DNA of 38,939 nucleotides from Desulfobacterales bacterium (lineage in GTDB: Bacteria > Desulfobacterota > Desulfobulbia > Desulfobulbales > VMSU01). Each line of letters opens with the position of its first letter. The first letter of the stretch is position 1. The stretch covers positions 1 to 38,939 of the forward strand of contig DRPV01000112.1 in assembly GCA_011330685.1 (NCBI GenBank). Direction: 5' to 3'. The notes beneath the pieces are model-generated. The model had not been told where the DNA came from. It did not search any database and saw nothing but the letters and a program-made list of their open reading frames with translations. The translations under genes and the position numbers were made by a program. This document shows, one piece after another, positions 8,480 to 16,800 of the stretch.

Positions 8480-9688
8480 TCAAGTGCTTAAAATCGGCAG
8501 ACTGATGGTAAAGGCGCAACCCAGACCAGGAGATGACTCGCAGTCAATGGTACCGTTTAGTTCACTGATAATACCGTAGATAATTGAGAGCCCCAGGCCG
8601 GTACCGCGGCCGGTCTCCTTGGTGCTGAAAAATGGCTCGAAGACCTTTTCCCGTATATCCGGAGGCATTCCCATGCCATTATCGATAAACCGGGTAATCA
8701 ACTGCCCGTCCCGCTGCTGAAAAGCAACCTCTATGCGACCGTTATCCACATCTTCCAGGGCATCCATACTGTTTTGGATCAGATTGGTAAATACCTGCTC
8801 TAATTTGGAAATGTTGGCATACACCAAGGGCTGGTTGTCGGCCCCGGTAATTCGCAGTTCCACACCGCCGGCCTTGATCTTCTGTTTAAATAAAATCAGG
8901 GCGCTGTCCAGGGCCTCAGGCATATTTACCGGATTCAGTTCATCACTGTTGTTACGGCCAAAGGTGCGCAGATGATCTATAATCAGGGTGATCCGGCGGA
9001 TCTGTTTTTGCGATTCATTAATATCTTCCAGCAGTTCATCGAAGTTAAGGGTTTGATTTTCGATATCGCGGGCTGTGGATTCCAGAGCAATTTTAATAAA
9101 GGTCAGGGGTTGATTTATTTCATGGGCAATACCAGTGGCTATCTGGCCCAGCGAGGCCATTTTGGCCTGTGACATCATCTTGATTTCATTCTCACGATTC
9201 TGGCGCTCAAGTTGGGCCTGGAGTTCAATATCGGCGATTAATTGCTGGTTGGCCGCCTGCAGGGCCTCATTTTTTTCGGCCAGAACCTTGAGCAGGCGTT
9301 TGTTTTCCTTGGTCAGCTGATATTTATCAATGGCCTGGAGCAGAATACTCCGCACCTGGTCTATATTCCATGGCTTATTGATATATTGATGAATATGGCC
9401 CTGATTAATGGCCAGAATAATATCCTGCGGATTGATATAACCAGTGAGAATAATGCGGATGGGATCGGGGTTCATCTCGTAAATTCTGGTCAGCATCTCT
9501 ACGCCGCTCATGCCGGGCATACGCTGATCAGCGACAATCACGGCTATATCGTTATCGGCCTTAAAAATTTCCAAGCCCTCATTACCGGAAATAGCTGGTA
9601 TAACCTCAAATTCATCCTTAAAGGAGGCGGCAAAATTACTTAGATTAATCTTTTCGTCGTCTATATAGAGTATTTTTGCCTTTGCCAT
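8480..9688 (-). CDS. response regulator receiver-histidine kinase protein
   Basis: 402 residues. Residues 1-120 form a receiver domain with acidic pair D10-D11, phosphoacceptor D54 ([11 protein letters not shown]), Thr in LTGY and K105 in NKPW. A coiled coil (about 125-175) leads to a HisKA domain with the phosphorylatable His in [10 protein letters not shown] (H189), then a HATPase with [17 protein letters not shown] and GTGLGLS. It has no membrane segment or periplasmic sensor, so it is cytoplasmic and presumably takes phosphate or a signal from a partner kinase through its N-terminal receiver. No DNA-binding regulator is adjacent. It starts 15 bp after the engB stop. Confidence 0.92.
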   Translation of the reverse strand: MAKAKILYIDDEKINLSNFAASFKDEFEVIPAISGNEGLEIFKADNDIAVIVADQRMPGMSGVEMLTRIYEMNPDPIRIILTGYINPQDIILAINQGHIHQYINKPWNIDQVRSILLQAIDKYQLTKENKRLLKVLAEKNEALQAANQQLIADIELQAQLERQNRENEIKMMSQAKMASLGQIATGIAHEINQPLTFIKIALESTARDIENQTLNFDELLEDINESQKQIRRITLIIDHLRTFGRNNSDELNPVNMPEALDSALILFKQKIKAGGVELRITGADNQPLVYANISKLEQVFTNLIQNSMDALEDVDNGRIEVAFQQRDGQLITRFIDNGMGMPPDIREKVFEPFFSTKETGRGTGLGLSIIYGIISELNGTIDCESSPGLGCAFTISLPILST

Positions 9689-9703
9689 TCTATTTTCCGG
9701 CCC

Positions 9704-10297
9704 TTAACCGTCTAAACGGTAGAATTCCTCAAGACGAATGATTAAATCATCTTTACCCTCACCGGTTTTGGCCGAGAATAACAGCCGCTCATCCGGTGAG
9801 ATACCAAGTCCGGCGTCCAGAGCCGCGGCGTGACGCAGACGTTGGCCCCGGGGAATTTTATCAATTTTGGTATAAACCGGCAGGGCCTGGACATTAATTT
9901 CCCGGAGCCAGGAGAGCAGTTCAAAATCCAGAGTCTTCAGGGGGTGGCGAATATCAAGAATAACCACTACACAGCGCAGAGAGCGCCTGGTTTCTATATA
10001 ATCGGCGATTAATTGCTGCCAGAGGCCCTTCATGCTGTGGGGAACCTTGGCATAGCCGTAACCGGGAAGATCAACAAGATAGGCCGTTTCGTCCACGAGG
10101 AAAAAATTAAGGCTCTGGGTCTTGCCCGGCCGGGAGCTGACCTTTACCAGTTTACGCTGGTTGACCAGTTTATTGATGAGACTGGATTTTCCGACATTGG
10201 AGCGCCCGGCAAAGGCGACCTCCGGCAGGGTGTCCTCGGGAAGCTGCTTCATGTTAAAGGCACTGGCTAAAAATTTAATCCTGGCGTAATTAAGCAT
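9704..10297 (-). CDS. engB: ribosome biogenesis GTP-binding protein EngB/YsxC
   Basis: 197-residue small GTPase needed for assembly of the large ribosomal subunit. It has the P-loop GRSNVGKSS (about residues 31-39), the switch I region SSRPGKTQSLNFF, DLPGYGYAKV (G3) and TKIDK (G4), all characteristic of EngB. Length is normal. It precedes the histidine kinase gene with a 15-bp gap and is separated from hisG by a 200-bp spacer that contains a long palindromic repeat. Confidence 0.96.
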   Translation of the reverse strand: MLNYARIKFLASAFNMKQLPEDTLPEVAFAGRSNVGKSSLINKLVNQRKLVKVSSRPGKTQSLNFFLVDETAYLVDLPGYGYAKVPHSMKGLWQQLIADYIETRRSLRCVVVILDIRHPLKTLDFELLSWLREINVQALPVYTKIDKIPRGQRLRHAAALDAGLGISPDERLLFSAKTGEGKDDLIIRLEEFYRLDG

Positions 10298-10394
10298 AGT
10301 TATCCAATTTAGTTTTTAACCTGGCAGACAGCAATCCCTAAAATAACGATAGCGATCAATTAACAACAACCCAACTCCATATAGCCCCATAACT

Positions 10395-10501
10395 GTAAGC
10401 GTTTCAGGGGTACCGCCATGTGCACGTTCCAACCCCCGCGACTACAACGGTATATCGCAGGGGTTGAACCGTGTGCAGGACGGTGTTCATGGAGCGCTTA
10501 C
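10395..10501. repeat. palindromic element, GTAAGCG family, copy 1
   Basis: 107-bp element bounded by GTAAGCG and CGCTTAC. The inner arms 10423-10441 and 10455-10473 pair at 16 of 19 positions around a 13-nt loop. It is closely similar to 18706-18807, sharing blocks such as GCCATGTGCACGTTCCAA, GGTATATCGC and GTTCATGGAGCGCTTAC. Its last base is the first base of the hisG stop codon, so it lies exactly at the 3' end of hisG and may shape the end of that transcript. MITE-like or REP-like; no transposase is nearby. Confidence 0.85.
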
Positions 10502-11373
10502 TAAATAACCTTGGAGAGGGGATACTCTATAATACCCTCAGCCCCGGCCTTTATAAGACGGGGGATAATATCACGCACCTCATGCTCCGAAATAACTGTT
10601 TCCACAGAACACCAGTCTTTGTTATAGAGGTGAGCGATGGTGGGGGCGTTCATACTGGGCATCAGAGAAATAACCTCTTTCAGGTTGTCGTTGGCCACGT
10701 TCAGTTTCAGTCCCACGATGTTGTCGGCCTTCAGGGCACCCTGCAGGAGCATGGCTATATTCTCAATCTTCTCCCGCTTCCAGGGATCATCCCATGATTT
10801 TTTGTTGGCAATAAACTGGGTGTTTGATTCCAGCATTTCATAAATTACCTTCAGGCCGTGGGCGCGGATTGTAGTCTCGGTCTCTGTGACCTCAACAATG
10901 GCATCGGCCAGCTTCGAGACCACCTTGGCCTCGGTTGCCCCCCAGGAAAATTCTATCTCAACATTGATATTTTTATTTTTAAAAAAATTCCTGGTATAAT
11001 TCACCAGCTCTGTGGAAATCTTTTTGCCCTCCAGATCAGCAAGACAGTTAATGTCCGAATCTCCCGGCACCGCCACTACCCAGCGGGTTGGTTTGCGGCT
11101 GACCTTGGAGTAGACCAGATCCGCCACCACCACGATATCGGATTCATTTTCCAGGGTCCAGTCCTTGCCGGTAATACCAGCATCCAGAATCCCATCTTCT
11201 ATGTACCGGGACATCTCCTGGGGCCGGCAGATGGAGCAGGAAAGCTCAGGGTCATCAATTTCGGGGAAATAATTGCGGGAGACGGTTTTGATCTTCCAGC
11301 CGGATTTGTCGAATAACTCAATGGTCGCCTTTTCCAGGCTGCCCTTGGGGATACCAAGTTTTAACAACTTCAT
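10501..11373 (-). CDS. hisG: ATP phosphoribosyltransferase (long form)
   Basis: First enzyme of histidine synthesis, joining ATP and PRPP. It has 290 residues: the long form that carries a C-terminal ACT-like regulatory domain (from about residue 210, [29 protein letters not shown]), so it does not need HisZ. The PRPP-binding stretch [18 protein letters not shown] lies near residues 156-173. Histidine feedback inhibition is expected from the family. The start overlaps the hisI stop as ATGA, giving an operon hisI-hisG. The stop codon abuts a palindromic repeat. Confidence 0.96.
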   Translation of the reverse strand: MKLLKLGIPKGSLEKATIELFDKSGWKIKTVSRNYFPEIDDPELSCSICRPQEMSRYIEDGILDAGITGKDWTLENESDIVVVADLVYSKVSRKPTRWVVAVPGDSDINCLADLEGKKISTELVNYTRNFFKNKNINVEIEFSWGATEAKVVSKLADAIVEVTETETTIRAHGLKVIYEMLESNTQFIANKKSWDDPWKREKIENIAMLLQGALKADNIVGLKLNVANDNLKEVISLMPSMNAPTIAHLYNKDWCSVETVISEHEVRDIIPRLIKAGAEGIIEYPLSKVI

Positions 11374-11747
11374 TTTTTATAAACCTCCGCCGGATCAAAT
11401 ACCGGCTCATCTTTAATTTCAAAATCATCATCCCGCAGGCGGCGGAAGAAACAGCTGCGATAGCCTTTATGGCAGGCGGCGCCGCCCTTTTGCTCCACGA
11501 GATAAATTACCGTGTCCTCATCGCAGTCCAGCAGTATTTCCTTGATTATCTGGTAATGTCTGGATGATTCACCCTTTAACCACAGTTTGCCCCGGGAACG
11601 GCTCCAGAAATGGGCCTTGCCGGTGGCAATGGTCTGTTCCCAGGCCTCTTTATTAATATAGGCCAGCATCAGGACTTCACGGCTTGTATAATCCTGGACA
11701 ATTACCGGCAGCAGGCCGCCGCCTTTTTTAAAATTTAATTCGGTCAT
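11370..11747 (-). CDS. hisI: phosphoribosyl-AMP cyclohydrolase
   Basis: Opens the purine ring of phosphoribosyl-AMP in histidine synthesis; a zinc enzyme. From the ATG at 11747 it has 125 residues. DCDEDT carries the metal-binding aspartates and the following [15 protein letters not shown] carries the zinc cysteines. GGGAG lies six bases before this ATG, so it is preferred over an in-frame ATG at 11774. There is no fused HisE domain, so phosphoribosyl-ATP pyrophosphatase must be encoded elsewhere. It ends in an ATGA overlap with hisG. Confidence 0.95.
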   Translation of the reverse strand: MTELNFKKGGGLLPVIVQDYTSREVLMLAYINKEAWEQTIATGKAHFWSRSRGKLWLKGESSRHYQIIKEILLDCDEDTVIYLVEQKGGAACHKGYRSCFFRRLRDDDFEIKDEPVFDPAEVYKK

Positions 11748-11790
11748 CTTTGTCTCCCTGTCCGCCGTTTTCATCGGCCTGTGAGCTTGG

Positions 11791-11903
11791 AATATTGATG
11801 CTATCGTAAAAAGTCGAAAGATCTAATTCTGCCCCTAATGATTTCAAGGGGTTACCTATGGTAAAATTGCCAAATGTGGACTTTTTACCAGAGCATCAAT
11901 ATT
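11791..11903. repeat. 113-bp inverted-repeat element (AATATTGATGCT...GTAAAAAGTC)
   Basis: The arms 11791-11815 and 11879-11903 are 25 bp each and complementary except for a central triplet: AATATTGATGCT-NNN-GTAAAAAGTC. A smaller stem, CCCCT/AGGGG, lies inside. Repeats with a GTAAAAAGTC/GACTTTTTAC core are, from memory, common between genes in deltaproteobacteria. The right arm lies inside the 3' end of the small Cys-rich gene and supplies its last codons and stop. Confidence 0.8.
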
Positions 11904-12032
11904 GGTACCATTTTCCCGGCCGATAAAATATGCTATGCAGGAGGTACGGAATTTACAGTACTCTTCTGCGTGTCGGCAGTGGGCCTGAGCGGTGGACATT
12001 TCCTCTTTGTATTTTTCGCAGATTAATTCCAC
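11856..12032 (-). CDS. small four-cysteine protein, 3' end within an inverted repeat
   Basis: A short minus-strand frame. From a GTG at 12032 it reads VELICEKYKEEM..., then STAQAHCRHAEEYCKFRTSC, then IAYFIGREN..., 58 residues in all. An ATG at 11999 would give 47 residues; AGAGGA sits only one base from it. The cysteines are spaced C-x13-C-x6-C-x5-C, and the EYCKFRTSC segment looks like a small conserved, possibly metal-binding protein of this lineage (recollection, not verified). The last 16 or so codons (NIDALVKS...) come from the inverted repeat. A good promoter lies immediately upstream, and hisI follows on the same strand. Start uncertain. Confidence 0.55.
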   Translation of the reverse strand: MELICEKYKEEMSTAQAHCRHAEEYCKFRTSCIAYFIGRENGTNIDALVKSPHLAILP

Positions 12033-12041
12033 AATCGTGGT

Positions 12042-12070
12042 AGAATATGTCCATCAGGAATATTTGTCAA
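12042..12070 (-). promoter_or_regulatory. sigma-70-type promoter for the small Cys gene and probably hisI-hisG
   Basis: On the minus strand, -35 TTGACA (12070-12065) is separated by 17 bp from -10 TATTCT (12047-12042). Transcription would begin near 12035, only a few bases before the GTG at 12032, so that start would be nearly leaderless. No other good promoter was seen ahead of hisI. Confidence 0.65.
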
Positions 12071-12109
12071 GGGTCGGTAAAGCGCCAAGAGCTGGAATCC
12101 GTTGAGGAT

Positions 12110-12137
12110 GGATTAAATTTTTATTTAAAATTAATCC
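12110..12137. repeat. A/T-rich hairpin in divergent spacer
   Basis: GGATTAAATTTT pairs with AAAATTAATCC apart from a one-base bulge. It lies between the minus-strand his promoter and the plus-strand gene starting at 12192. It could be an operator or a transcript structure; nothing decides between them. Confidence 0.4.
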
Positions 12138-12191
12138 AAGCTTGGGTAATATAGCCCTTTTTGTAATTTTCTTCCACTCTAAACGCCATTT

Positions 12192-13628
12192 ATGACCGCT
12201 GACAGTCTGCAACAAAGTAAAGATATTCTTACCAATATCCGTGAATATCTGCGCGTGGAGAAGGAGGCACTCTTTAATTTACTGCAAGATCCCCGGATTA
12301 CCGTATGGAAAAACATTGATATCATTGCCATAGAGGGTAACTTAAAGGTGATGGGAATTTCCTCCCAGGAGTTGCAGAAGGCCCTGCAGGGCTATCCGCG
12401 CCAGGCCAAGGGGGCTGCCGTTCACATTAAATTATGTAATAACGAAGTCAGCAATCAATTGGCTGATTTGATTGACTGTCGTAATCCTGAGTCCGCTTTA
12501 CAGGCTGCCCTTCAACTCAAGAAAAAATCCAGGCAGCTTGCCGCTTTGCTGTCTTCGCTGCATCAGCTGACAGATAAGTTCTTCAGCGCTGACCAGAAAA
12601 TTCGCCGGCTCCTTAGTTTTGAAAACATTCTGCCTCTCGCCAGACATATAACCAGTCAACAGCCCCATATATTTAAAGAAGGTCTGGAGGTTTACCGGCT
12701 GCTGACCGTGAGCGCGGAAACCAAGGATGACGGCCCACCCGGTATCGCGGCCTTAAGCAGTCAGGCAGCTCAGCTACAATCCCGTTTTCAGCATGTTGAT
12801 ATTCTTAATTTCCCCCGGCCGGTGGAAGAGATTCTTTATCATTATCTTGAGTTAGGCAGCAAGACTATAGAACAATTGCTGATCTTCAATAACAAAACGG
12901 CGGGTATATTATCCGTGGATCAAGAGAGTATAAAGACTCTTAATCGTCGGTTTCCAGAACTTGCCGCCCTGGAAAATACCGAGGAGTTATTAAATGGAGT
13001 GTTACAGCAGGCTGCCGCTGTTTACCGGTTGTTAAGTGATTTATACCACAAGCGCGAGACGGTTAAGACCTGCGCTAAAATTGCTGAAAGTCTCGAATTC
13101 CTGAATATCTATCACTTGACTCTCAAAAATAAGATTATTCCGGCTCTCCAGGATGAAATCAAAAAAAATAATTCGCCGGTGAACCCTGCTACTTTGAGCA
13201 GCAAAAAGACCAGAGATTTTTTTACCGGCCCTAAGGGTATTATTCGCTCCATGAAACTAATGGTGACCTCACTTAAGGGACATCATGCTCTGAACCAGGT
13301 TGAATTACAGATAATTTTAGAAAAGGCGGTTAACAGCTGTAAAATAACCCACGTCAGCTCAAATAAAGAGGGGCGTGAACTGCGAGATTTTATTGACAGT
13401 TTTATTAACCATTTTTCCAGGCCGTTTCCCTATGATGTAATATTTACATTGGTGAAGCAGACAATTACGGCCTACGGCCAGGCCGCCGAAAAAATGGTTA
13501 AAGACTACGGGGTTAAAAAAAATCTCCAGGATATTGCCTCGGTCAAACTGCCGGCTAGTTTTGAAAAACTGGCGCTGTTGTTAGAAAAAAAGCAAAAATC
13601 TTTTATGAAAGCCAATCAGGGGGGATGA
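12192..13628 (+). CDS. hypothetical protein, mostly alpha-helical
   Basis: 478 residues, no signal peptide and no membrane segment, so probably cytoplasmic. Almost entirely predicted helix: long Leu/Lys/Gln/Glu stretches such as ALQLKKKSRQLAALLSSLHQ, and little Gly or Cys. An N-terminal section of about 75 residues (FNLLQDPRITVWKNIDIIAI...) may be a small separate domain. I recognise no family. It heads the operon that continues with an FKBP isomerase (ATGA overlap at 13625-13628), thiD, a zinc-ribbon gene, coaX and an LD-carboxypeptidase. The tight coupling to the FKBP gene suggests co-expression, not necessarily shared function. No strong ribosome binding site precedes the ATG. Confidence 0.75.
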   Translation: MTADSLQQSKDILTNIREYLRVEKEALFNLLQDPRITVWKNIDIIAIEGNLKVMGISSQELQKALQGYPRQAKGAAVHIKLCNNEVSNQLADLIDCRNPESALQAALQLKKKSRQLAALLSSLHQLTDKFFSADQKIRRLLSFENILPLARHITSQQPHIFKEGLEVYRLLTVSAETKDDGPPGIAALSSQAAQLQSRFQHVDILNFPRPVEEILYHYLELGSKTIEQLLIFNNKTAGILSVDQESIKTLNRRFPELAALENTEELLNGVLQQAAAVYRLLSDLYHKRETVKTCAKIAESLEFLNIYHLTLKNKIIPALQDEIKKNNSPVNPATLSSKKTRDFFTGPKGIIRSMKLMVTSLKGHHALNQVELQIILEKAVNSCKITHVSSNKEGRELRDFIDSFINHFSRPFPYDVIFTLVKQTITAYGQAAEKMVKDYGVKKNLQDIASVKLPASFEKLALLLEKKQKSFMKANQGG

Positions 13629-14089
13629 AAAAAATAATGAAAGCAGGAATCGGGGATAAGGTCGTTGTGGTCTATGATGGTTTTTTGGAAAATGGCGAGG
13701 TCTTTGAATCTTCAGAGGCCAGCGGGCCGCTGGAGTTTAAAATTGGTATCGGGGAGGTGCTGCCGGCCTTTGAGGAGGCAGTGATTAATATGGAGGTTGG
13801 AGCGACTAAAACCTTTATTATTAAGGCGGCACAGGCCCATGGCCCCGTTAAACCGGAGCTTATTCACCGCATGGAACGTAGTACGCTTCCCGACCACCAG
13901 AACCTGCGCCCAGGTATGGTGTTGGGCATGAAAATTGATCATGAGGGTAATAAACATGAGATTCCGGCCCTGCTCACTGCCTTAGACGAAGAATTTGCCA
14001 CTCTTGATTTTAATCACCCCCTCGCCGGCAAGGATCTAAAATACAAGCTGACCCTGCGGGAGATTAAATCTGCCGCTGCCGGTGGCTGA
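13625..14089 (+). CDS. FKBP-type peptidyl-prolyl isomerase (SlyD-like)
   Basis: 154 residues. The N-terminus (KVVVVYDGFLENGEVFESSEASGPLEFKIGIGEVLPAFEEAVINMEVGATKTF) is the FKBP fold. The insert between strands (AHGPVKPELIHRMERSTLP...) matches the insert-in-flap domain of SlyD/FkpA-type bacterial FKBPs. The C-terminal part (NHPLAGKDLKYKLTLREI) closes the fold. No signal peptide, so cytoplasmic prolyl isomerase/chaperone activity is expected. It lacks the His-rich metal tail of E. coli SlyD. GGGGGG directly precedes the first ATG; a second ATG four codons later is an alternative. It overlaps thiD by 8 bp. Confidence 0.9.
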   Translation: MKKIMKAGIGDKVVVVYDGFLENGEVFESSEASGPLEFKIGIGEVLPAFEEAVINMEVGATKTFIIKAAQAHGPVKPELIHRMERSTLPDHQNLRPGMVLGMKIDHEGNKHEIPALLTALDEEFATLDFNHPLAGKDLKYKLTLREIKSAAAGG

Positions 14090-14915
14090 CTGTCTGGCGC
14101 AGACGGTTTTGAGCATTGCCGGTTCTGATCCCTCCGGGGGGGCTGGAATTCAGGCTGATCTCAAGACCTTTACCCGCCTCGGAGTCTATGGGGCCGCCGC
14201 CATAACCTGTCTCACGGCCCAGAACACGCTGGGCGTTACAGCCGTGTATGCCCTGGCCCCGGAAATTGTCGCTGAGCAGGTGCGGGTTGTCCTCGCTGAC
14301 CTGCAGGTAAGTCATATCAAAATTGGCATGATTGGCTCGGCGTTGATTGCCTCGGCGGTTAATCAGGTTCTGGATGACTTCCAGGGTGAAATAATCTATG
14401 ATCCGGTTCTGACATCAACCAGTGGTATGCCGTTGTTGGTTTCTGCTGCCGATCTGCCGGATTTAGACGGTCTAATCAGCCGGGTTACGGTATTAACTCC
14501 TAATCTTGTTGAACTGCGGCAGATAAGTGGTGAAGATTGTCTGTCTGCCCAGGATTCTTTGAGCGCGGCGCGGGGGCTTTTGGGGCGCTATCCCCGCCTT
14601 CAGGCCATTGTGATAAAGGGGGGGCATTTTGCCGCTCGCAGTGAGGTGGATAATTATCTGCTCCTTGCCACGGAGCCGCAAGCGCCAATTAAGATCAGTA
14701 TGCCTCGTTTAGCGGTCAAAAATTCTCATGGCACTGGCTGCACCTTTGCCTCTGCTTTTGCGGCTTATCGGCTGTTAGGGGCAGATTACGAACTGGCCTG
14801 CCGCCAGAGCAGCTCCTTTGTCTGGCGCTTGCTGCGGGCGGGTATGAATGTGAATTACGGGCACGGTAGCAGCGGTCTGCCACATCATCTTTTAAAGGCG
14901 GAATCTGGGAGATGA
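14082..14915 (+). CDS. thiD: hydroxymethylpyrimidine/phosphomethylpyrimidine kinase
   Basis: 277-residue ribokinase-family enzyme that phosphorylates HMP and HMP-P for thiamin synthesis. The N-terminus has SIAGSDPSGGAGIQADLKTF, the ThiD signature. KIGMIGS, the ATP/substrate region DPVLTSTSG, VIKGGHF and the catalytic loop KNSHGTGCTFASAFAA (Asp replaced by Asn-Ser-His just before GTGC) follow. The canonical C-terminal motif is DTxGTGCTF, so the substitution of its Asp by Asn is notable, although the GTGC anion hole is intact. The start is GTG at 14082 inside the FKBP gene. It ends in an ATGA overlap with the zinc-ribbon gene. Confidence 0.93.
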   Translation: MADCLAQTVLSIAGSDPSGGAGIQADLKTFTRLGVYGAAAITCLTAQNTLGVTAVYALAPEIVAEQVRVVLADLQVSHIKIGMIGSALIASAVNQVLDDFQGEIIYDPVLTSTSGMPLLVSAADLPDLDGLISRVTVLTPNLVELRQISGEDCLSAQDSLSAARGLLGRYPRLQAIVIKGGHFAARSEVDNYLLLATEPQAPIKISMPRLAVKNSHGTGCTFASAFAAYRLLGADYELACRQSSSFVWRLLRAGMNVNYGHGSSGLPHHLLKAESGR

Positions 14916-15118
14916 GCAAAGAAAAAAGATCATACAGTCAGCGGCGGCGGGGCGGCAAAAATTTTGTCTGCCATTGCTGCCGCCGGGAGCTGCCTTTCTG
15001 TTGGAACTGCCCCTGTGGCTTCCAGATCTGCCCAGAGTGTTTTACGGAAAACAAATGGGGACTCACCAACGGCCCCACCTGGGTGTGCCCTGATTGCGGC
15101 CGGATCCGCATGATGTGA
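14912..15118 (+). CDS. small double zinc-ribbon protein
   Basis: 68 residues. After a basic N-terminus (KRSYSQRRRGGK) come paired cysteine knuckles: CHCC, CWNCPC, CPEC and CPDC. Ten or so cysteines in 50 residues imply at least two zinc sites. The basic head suggests nucleic-acid or ribosome contact, which is inference. It is held between thiD (ATGA overlap) and coaX (7-bp gap), so it is a real operon member. I do not know an assigned function. Confidence 0.8.
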   Translation: MSKEKRSYSQRRRGGKNFVCHCCRRELPFCWNCPCGFQICPECFTENKWGLTNGPTWVCPDCGRIRMM

Positions 15119-15125
15119 GAGAAAA

Positions 15126-15893
15126 ATGCTGCTAACCATTGACATAGGAAACAGTCATACCGTTGTTGGACTCTTCGCGGCGGAAGGTCTGCTTTACAAC
15201 TGGCGTATCCAGACCAATCACCGGGCCACGGCTGATGAAATAGCTGCCTGCCTGCATGGCCTGTTCTCCATGCGGGGTATACATTTTACCGCTCTCACCG
15301 GCATGGTAATAGCCAATGTTGTGCCACCCCTCGAAGAGAGTTGGCTGAATTTTGCCCGTCAGCTTTCACTCACCCCCCTGATGGTGACTAACAGGCTTGA
15401 TCTTGGCATACCAATTTGCACCGCTGACCCTTCGGAAGTGGGGGCGGACAGGCTGGTAAATGCCGTGGCCGGTTTTCATAAATTCAGTCAGGCCCTGATT
15501 ATTGTTGATTTCGGCACTGCCACCACCTTTGATTGTGTCTCTGAGCGGGGGGAGTATCTTGGCGGTGCCATTGCCCCAGGTCTTGCCATTTCTTTAGAAG
15601 CCCTCGGAGTCAGGACTGCGCGTCTTCCTCAGGTACACCTCAAGCCGCCTGAAGCTGCCATTGGCCGCGACACGGTAAGTGCCATTCAATCAGGAGTCAT
15701 GTTTGGTTACAGCGGTCTCATTGAGGGGCTGATAAAACGCTTAAGCTCCGAGTTCACAGGCGGCCAGCCGTTGGTTATGGCCACCGGCGGCATTGCCCGT
15801 CTCATCGCTCCTTTAACCCCGGCTGTCAAACATATTGAGCCTCTGCTTACTCTCGAGGGGCTGAAACTGATTTATGAACGCTGCGCCTCTTAA
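15126..15893 (+). CDS. coaX: type III pantothenate kinase
   Basis: First committed step of coenzyme A synthesis. 255 residues of the ASKHA fold: the phosphate-1 loop TIDIGNSHTVVGLF at the N-terminus, the pantothenate-binding GADRLVNAVAGFH near residues 108-120, phosphate-2 DFGTATTFD, and the adenosine loop MATGGIARLI. All are typical of CoaX, which needs a monovalent cation and is not inhibited by CoA. GAGAG lies a few bases before the ATG. Its last 20 bp overlap the LD-carboxypeptidase gene, so they are co-translated. Confidence 0.96.
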   Translation: MLLTIDIGNSHTVVGLFAAEGLLYNWRIQTNHRATADEIAACLHGLFSMRGIHFTALTGMVIANVVPPLEESWLNFARQLSLTPLMVTNRLDLGIPICTADPSEVGADRLVNAVAGFHKFSQALIIVDFGTATTFDCVSERGEYLGGAIAPGLAISLEALGVRTARLPQVHLKPPEAAIGRDTVSAIQSGVMFGYSGLIEGLIKRLSSEFTGGQPLVMATGGIARLIAPLTPAVKHIEPLLTLEGLKLIYERCAS

Positions 15894-16800
15894 AACTATT
15901 ATCCCTCCGGCCCTGCGGCGGGGCGACCATGTTGCCCTTATCGCTCCTTCCGGGCCGCTTAACGCCGATATAAACATCGGGATGCAATGGTTGACAGATG
16001 CCGGTCTGCGGGTGGTTTGTGCCGCGGACATCAGGCGGCGGCACAATTATCTTGCTGGAGTAGACAGCAGGCGTTTACAGGAACTGCATGGCTGCTTTAG
16101 CGATACCAATATCAAGGCTGTTATGGCGGTTCGGGGTGGCTTTGGCTCTGCCCGTCTTCTGCCTTTTGTTGACTTTGAACTAATTGCGGAAAATCCTAAA
16201 ATCCTGCTTGGTTTTTCCGATCTCACCGCCCTCTTGAACGCCATAACCTTTAAAACCGGCCTGATTACCTGGCACGGCCCTATGCTGTCAACCATTATGC
16301 GGACTGGGCGCCCGGCTCTGGACAGCTCTCTCGTGGTTCTCGGCTCTTGCCGTCCCTCCCCGCTAAAGGTAAAGGGGCTGGAGATTATCCGCCCCGGCCA
16401 GGCGGCAGGCCGTCTCATGGGCGGTAATCTCACCACCCTTGTTCATCTTCTCGCGACCCCCTATGAACCAAACTGGCAACAGACAATCCTCTTTATTGAG
16501 GATATCAATGAGCCGCCCTATCGGGTTGACCGCCTGTTGACTCATCTCCAGCAGGCGGGGCGGCTTGAGCAGGTGGCCGGGGTGATAGTGGGCGGTTTTT
16601 TGAATAGTGATCTGCGAACGCTGGCCGATATTGAATTAATCTGGCAGCGGGTCTTGGAGCTTACTGGAGAGGGGGTGCCGGTCTGGGCCAATTTCCCGGT
16701 CAGTCATGGGATTGATAATGTCATGCTGCCGGTTGGAGCGTCTGTTTTAATGGACTCCGGGGCCGGAGTGCTGCGTTTTCAGGAAGATTGTCTAACTTGA
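15874..16800 (+). CDS. ldcA: LD-carboxypeptidase (peptidase family S66)
   Basis: 308 residues. Family S66 enzymes remove the terminal D-alanine from murein tetrapeptides during cytoplasmic peptidoglycan recycling. The nucleophile elbow is AVRGGFGSARLL near residues 87-98. GFSDLTALLNAI and WHGPM follow; the catalytic Glu is in EDINEPPYRVDRLL and the His in FPVSHGIDNVMLPVG, as in LdcA. No signal peptide, consistent with a cytoplasmic enzyme. Some S66 members cleave other substrates (microcin C, MccF), so the substrate is inferred. Starts inside coaX; its 3' end overlaps the convergent MoaE-like gene by 22 bp. Confidence 0.92.
   Translation: MNAAPLKTIIPPALRRGDHVALIAPSGPLNADINIGMQWLTDAGLRVVCAADIRRRHNYLAGVDSRRLQELHGCFSDTNIKAVMAVRGGFGSARLLPFVDFELIAENPKILLGFSDLTALLNAITFKTGLITWHGPMLSTIMRTGRPALDSSLVVLGSCRPSPLKVKGLEIIRPGQAAGRLMGGNLTTLVHLLATPYEPNWQQTILFIEDINEPPYRVDRLLTHLQQAGRLEQVAGVIVGGFLNSDLRTLADIELIWQRVLELTGEGVPVWANFPVSHGIDNVMLPVGASVLMDSGAGVLRFQEDCLT

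Noticed and set aside
10395-10501. Integron attC site or CRISPR repeat
   Set aside because: The hairpin lacks the attC core sites and there is no cassette array; there are only two distant copies and no spacers, so CRISPR is excluded.
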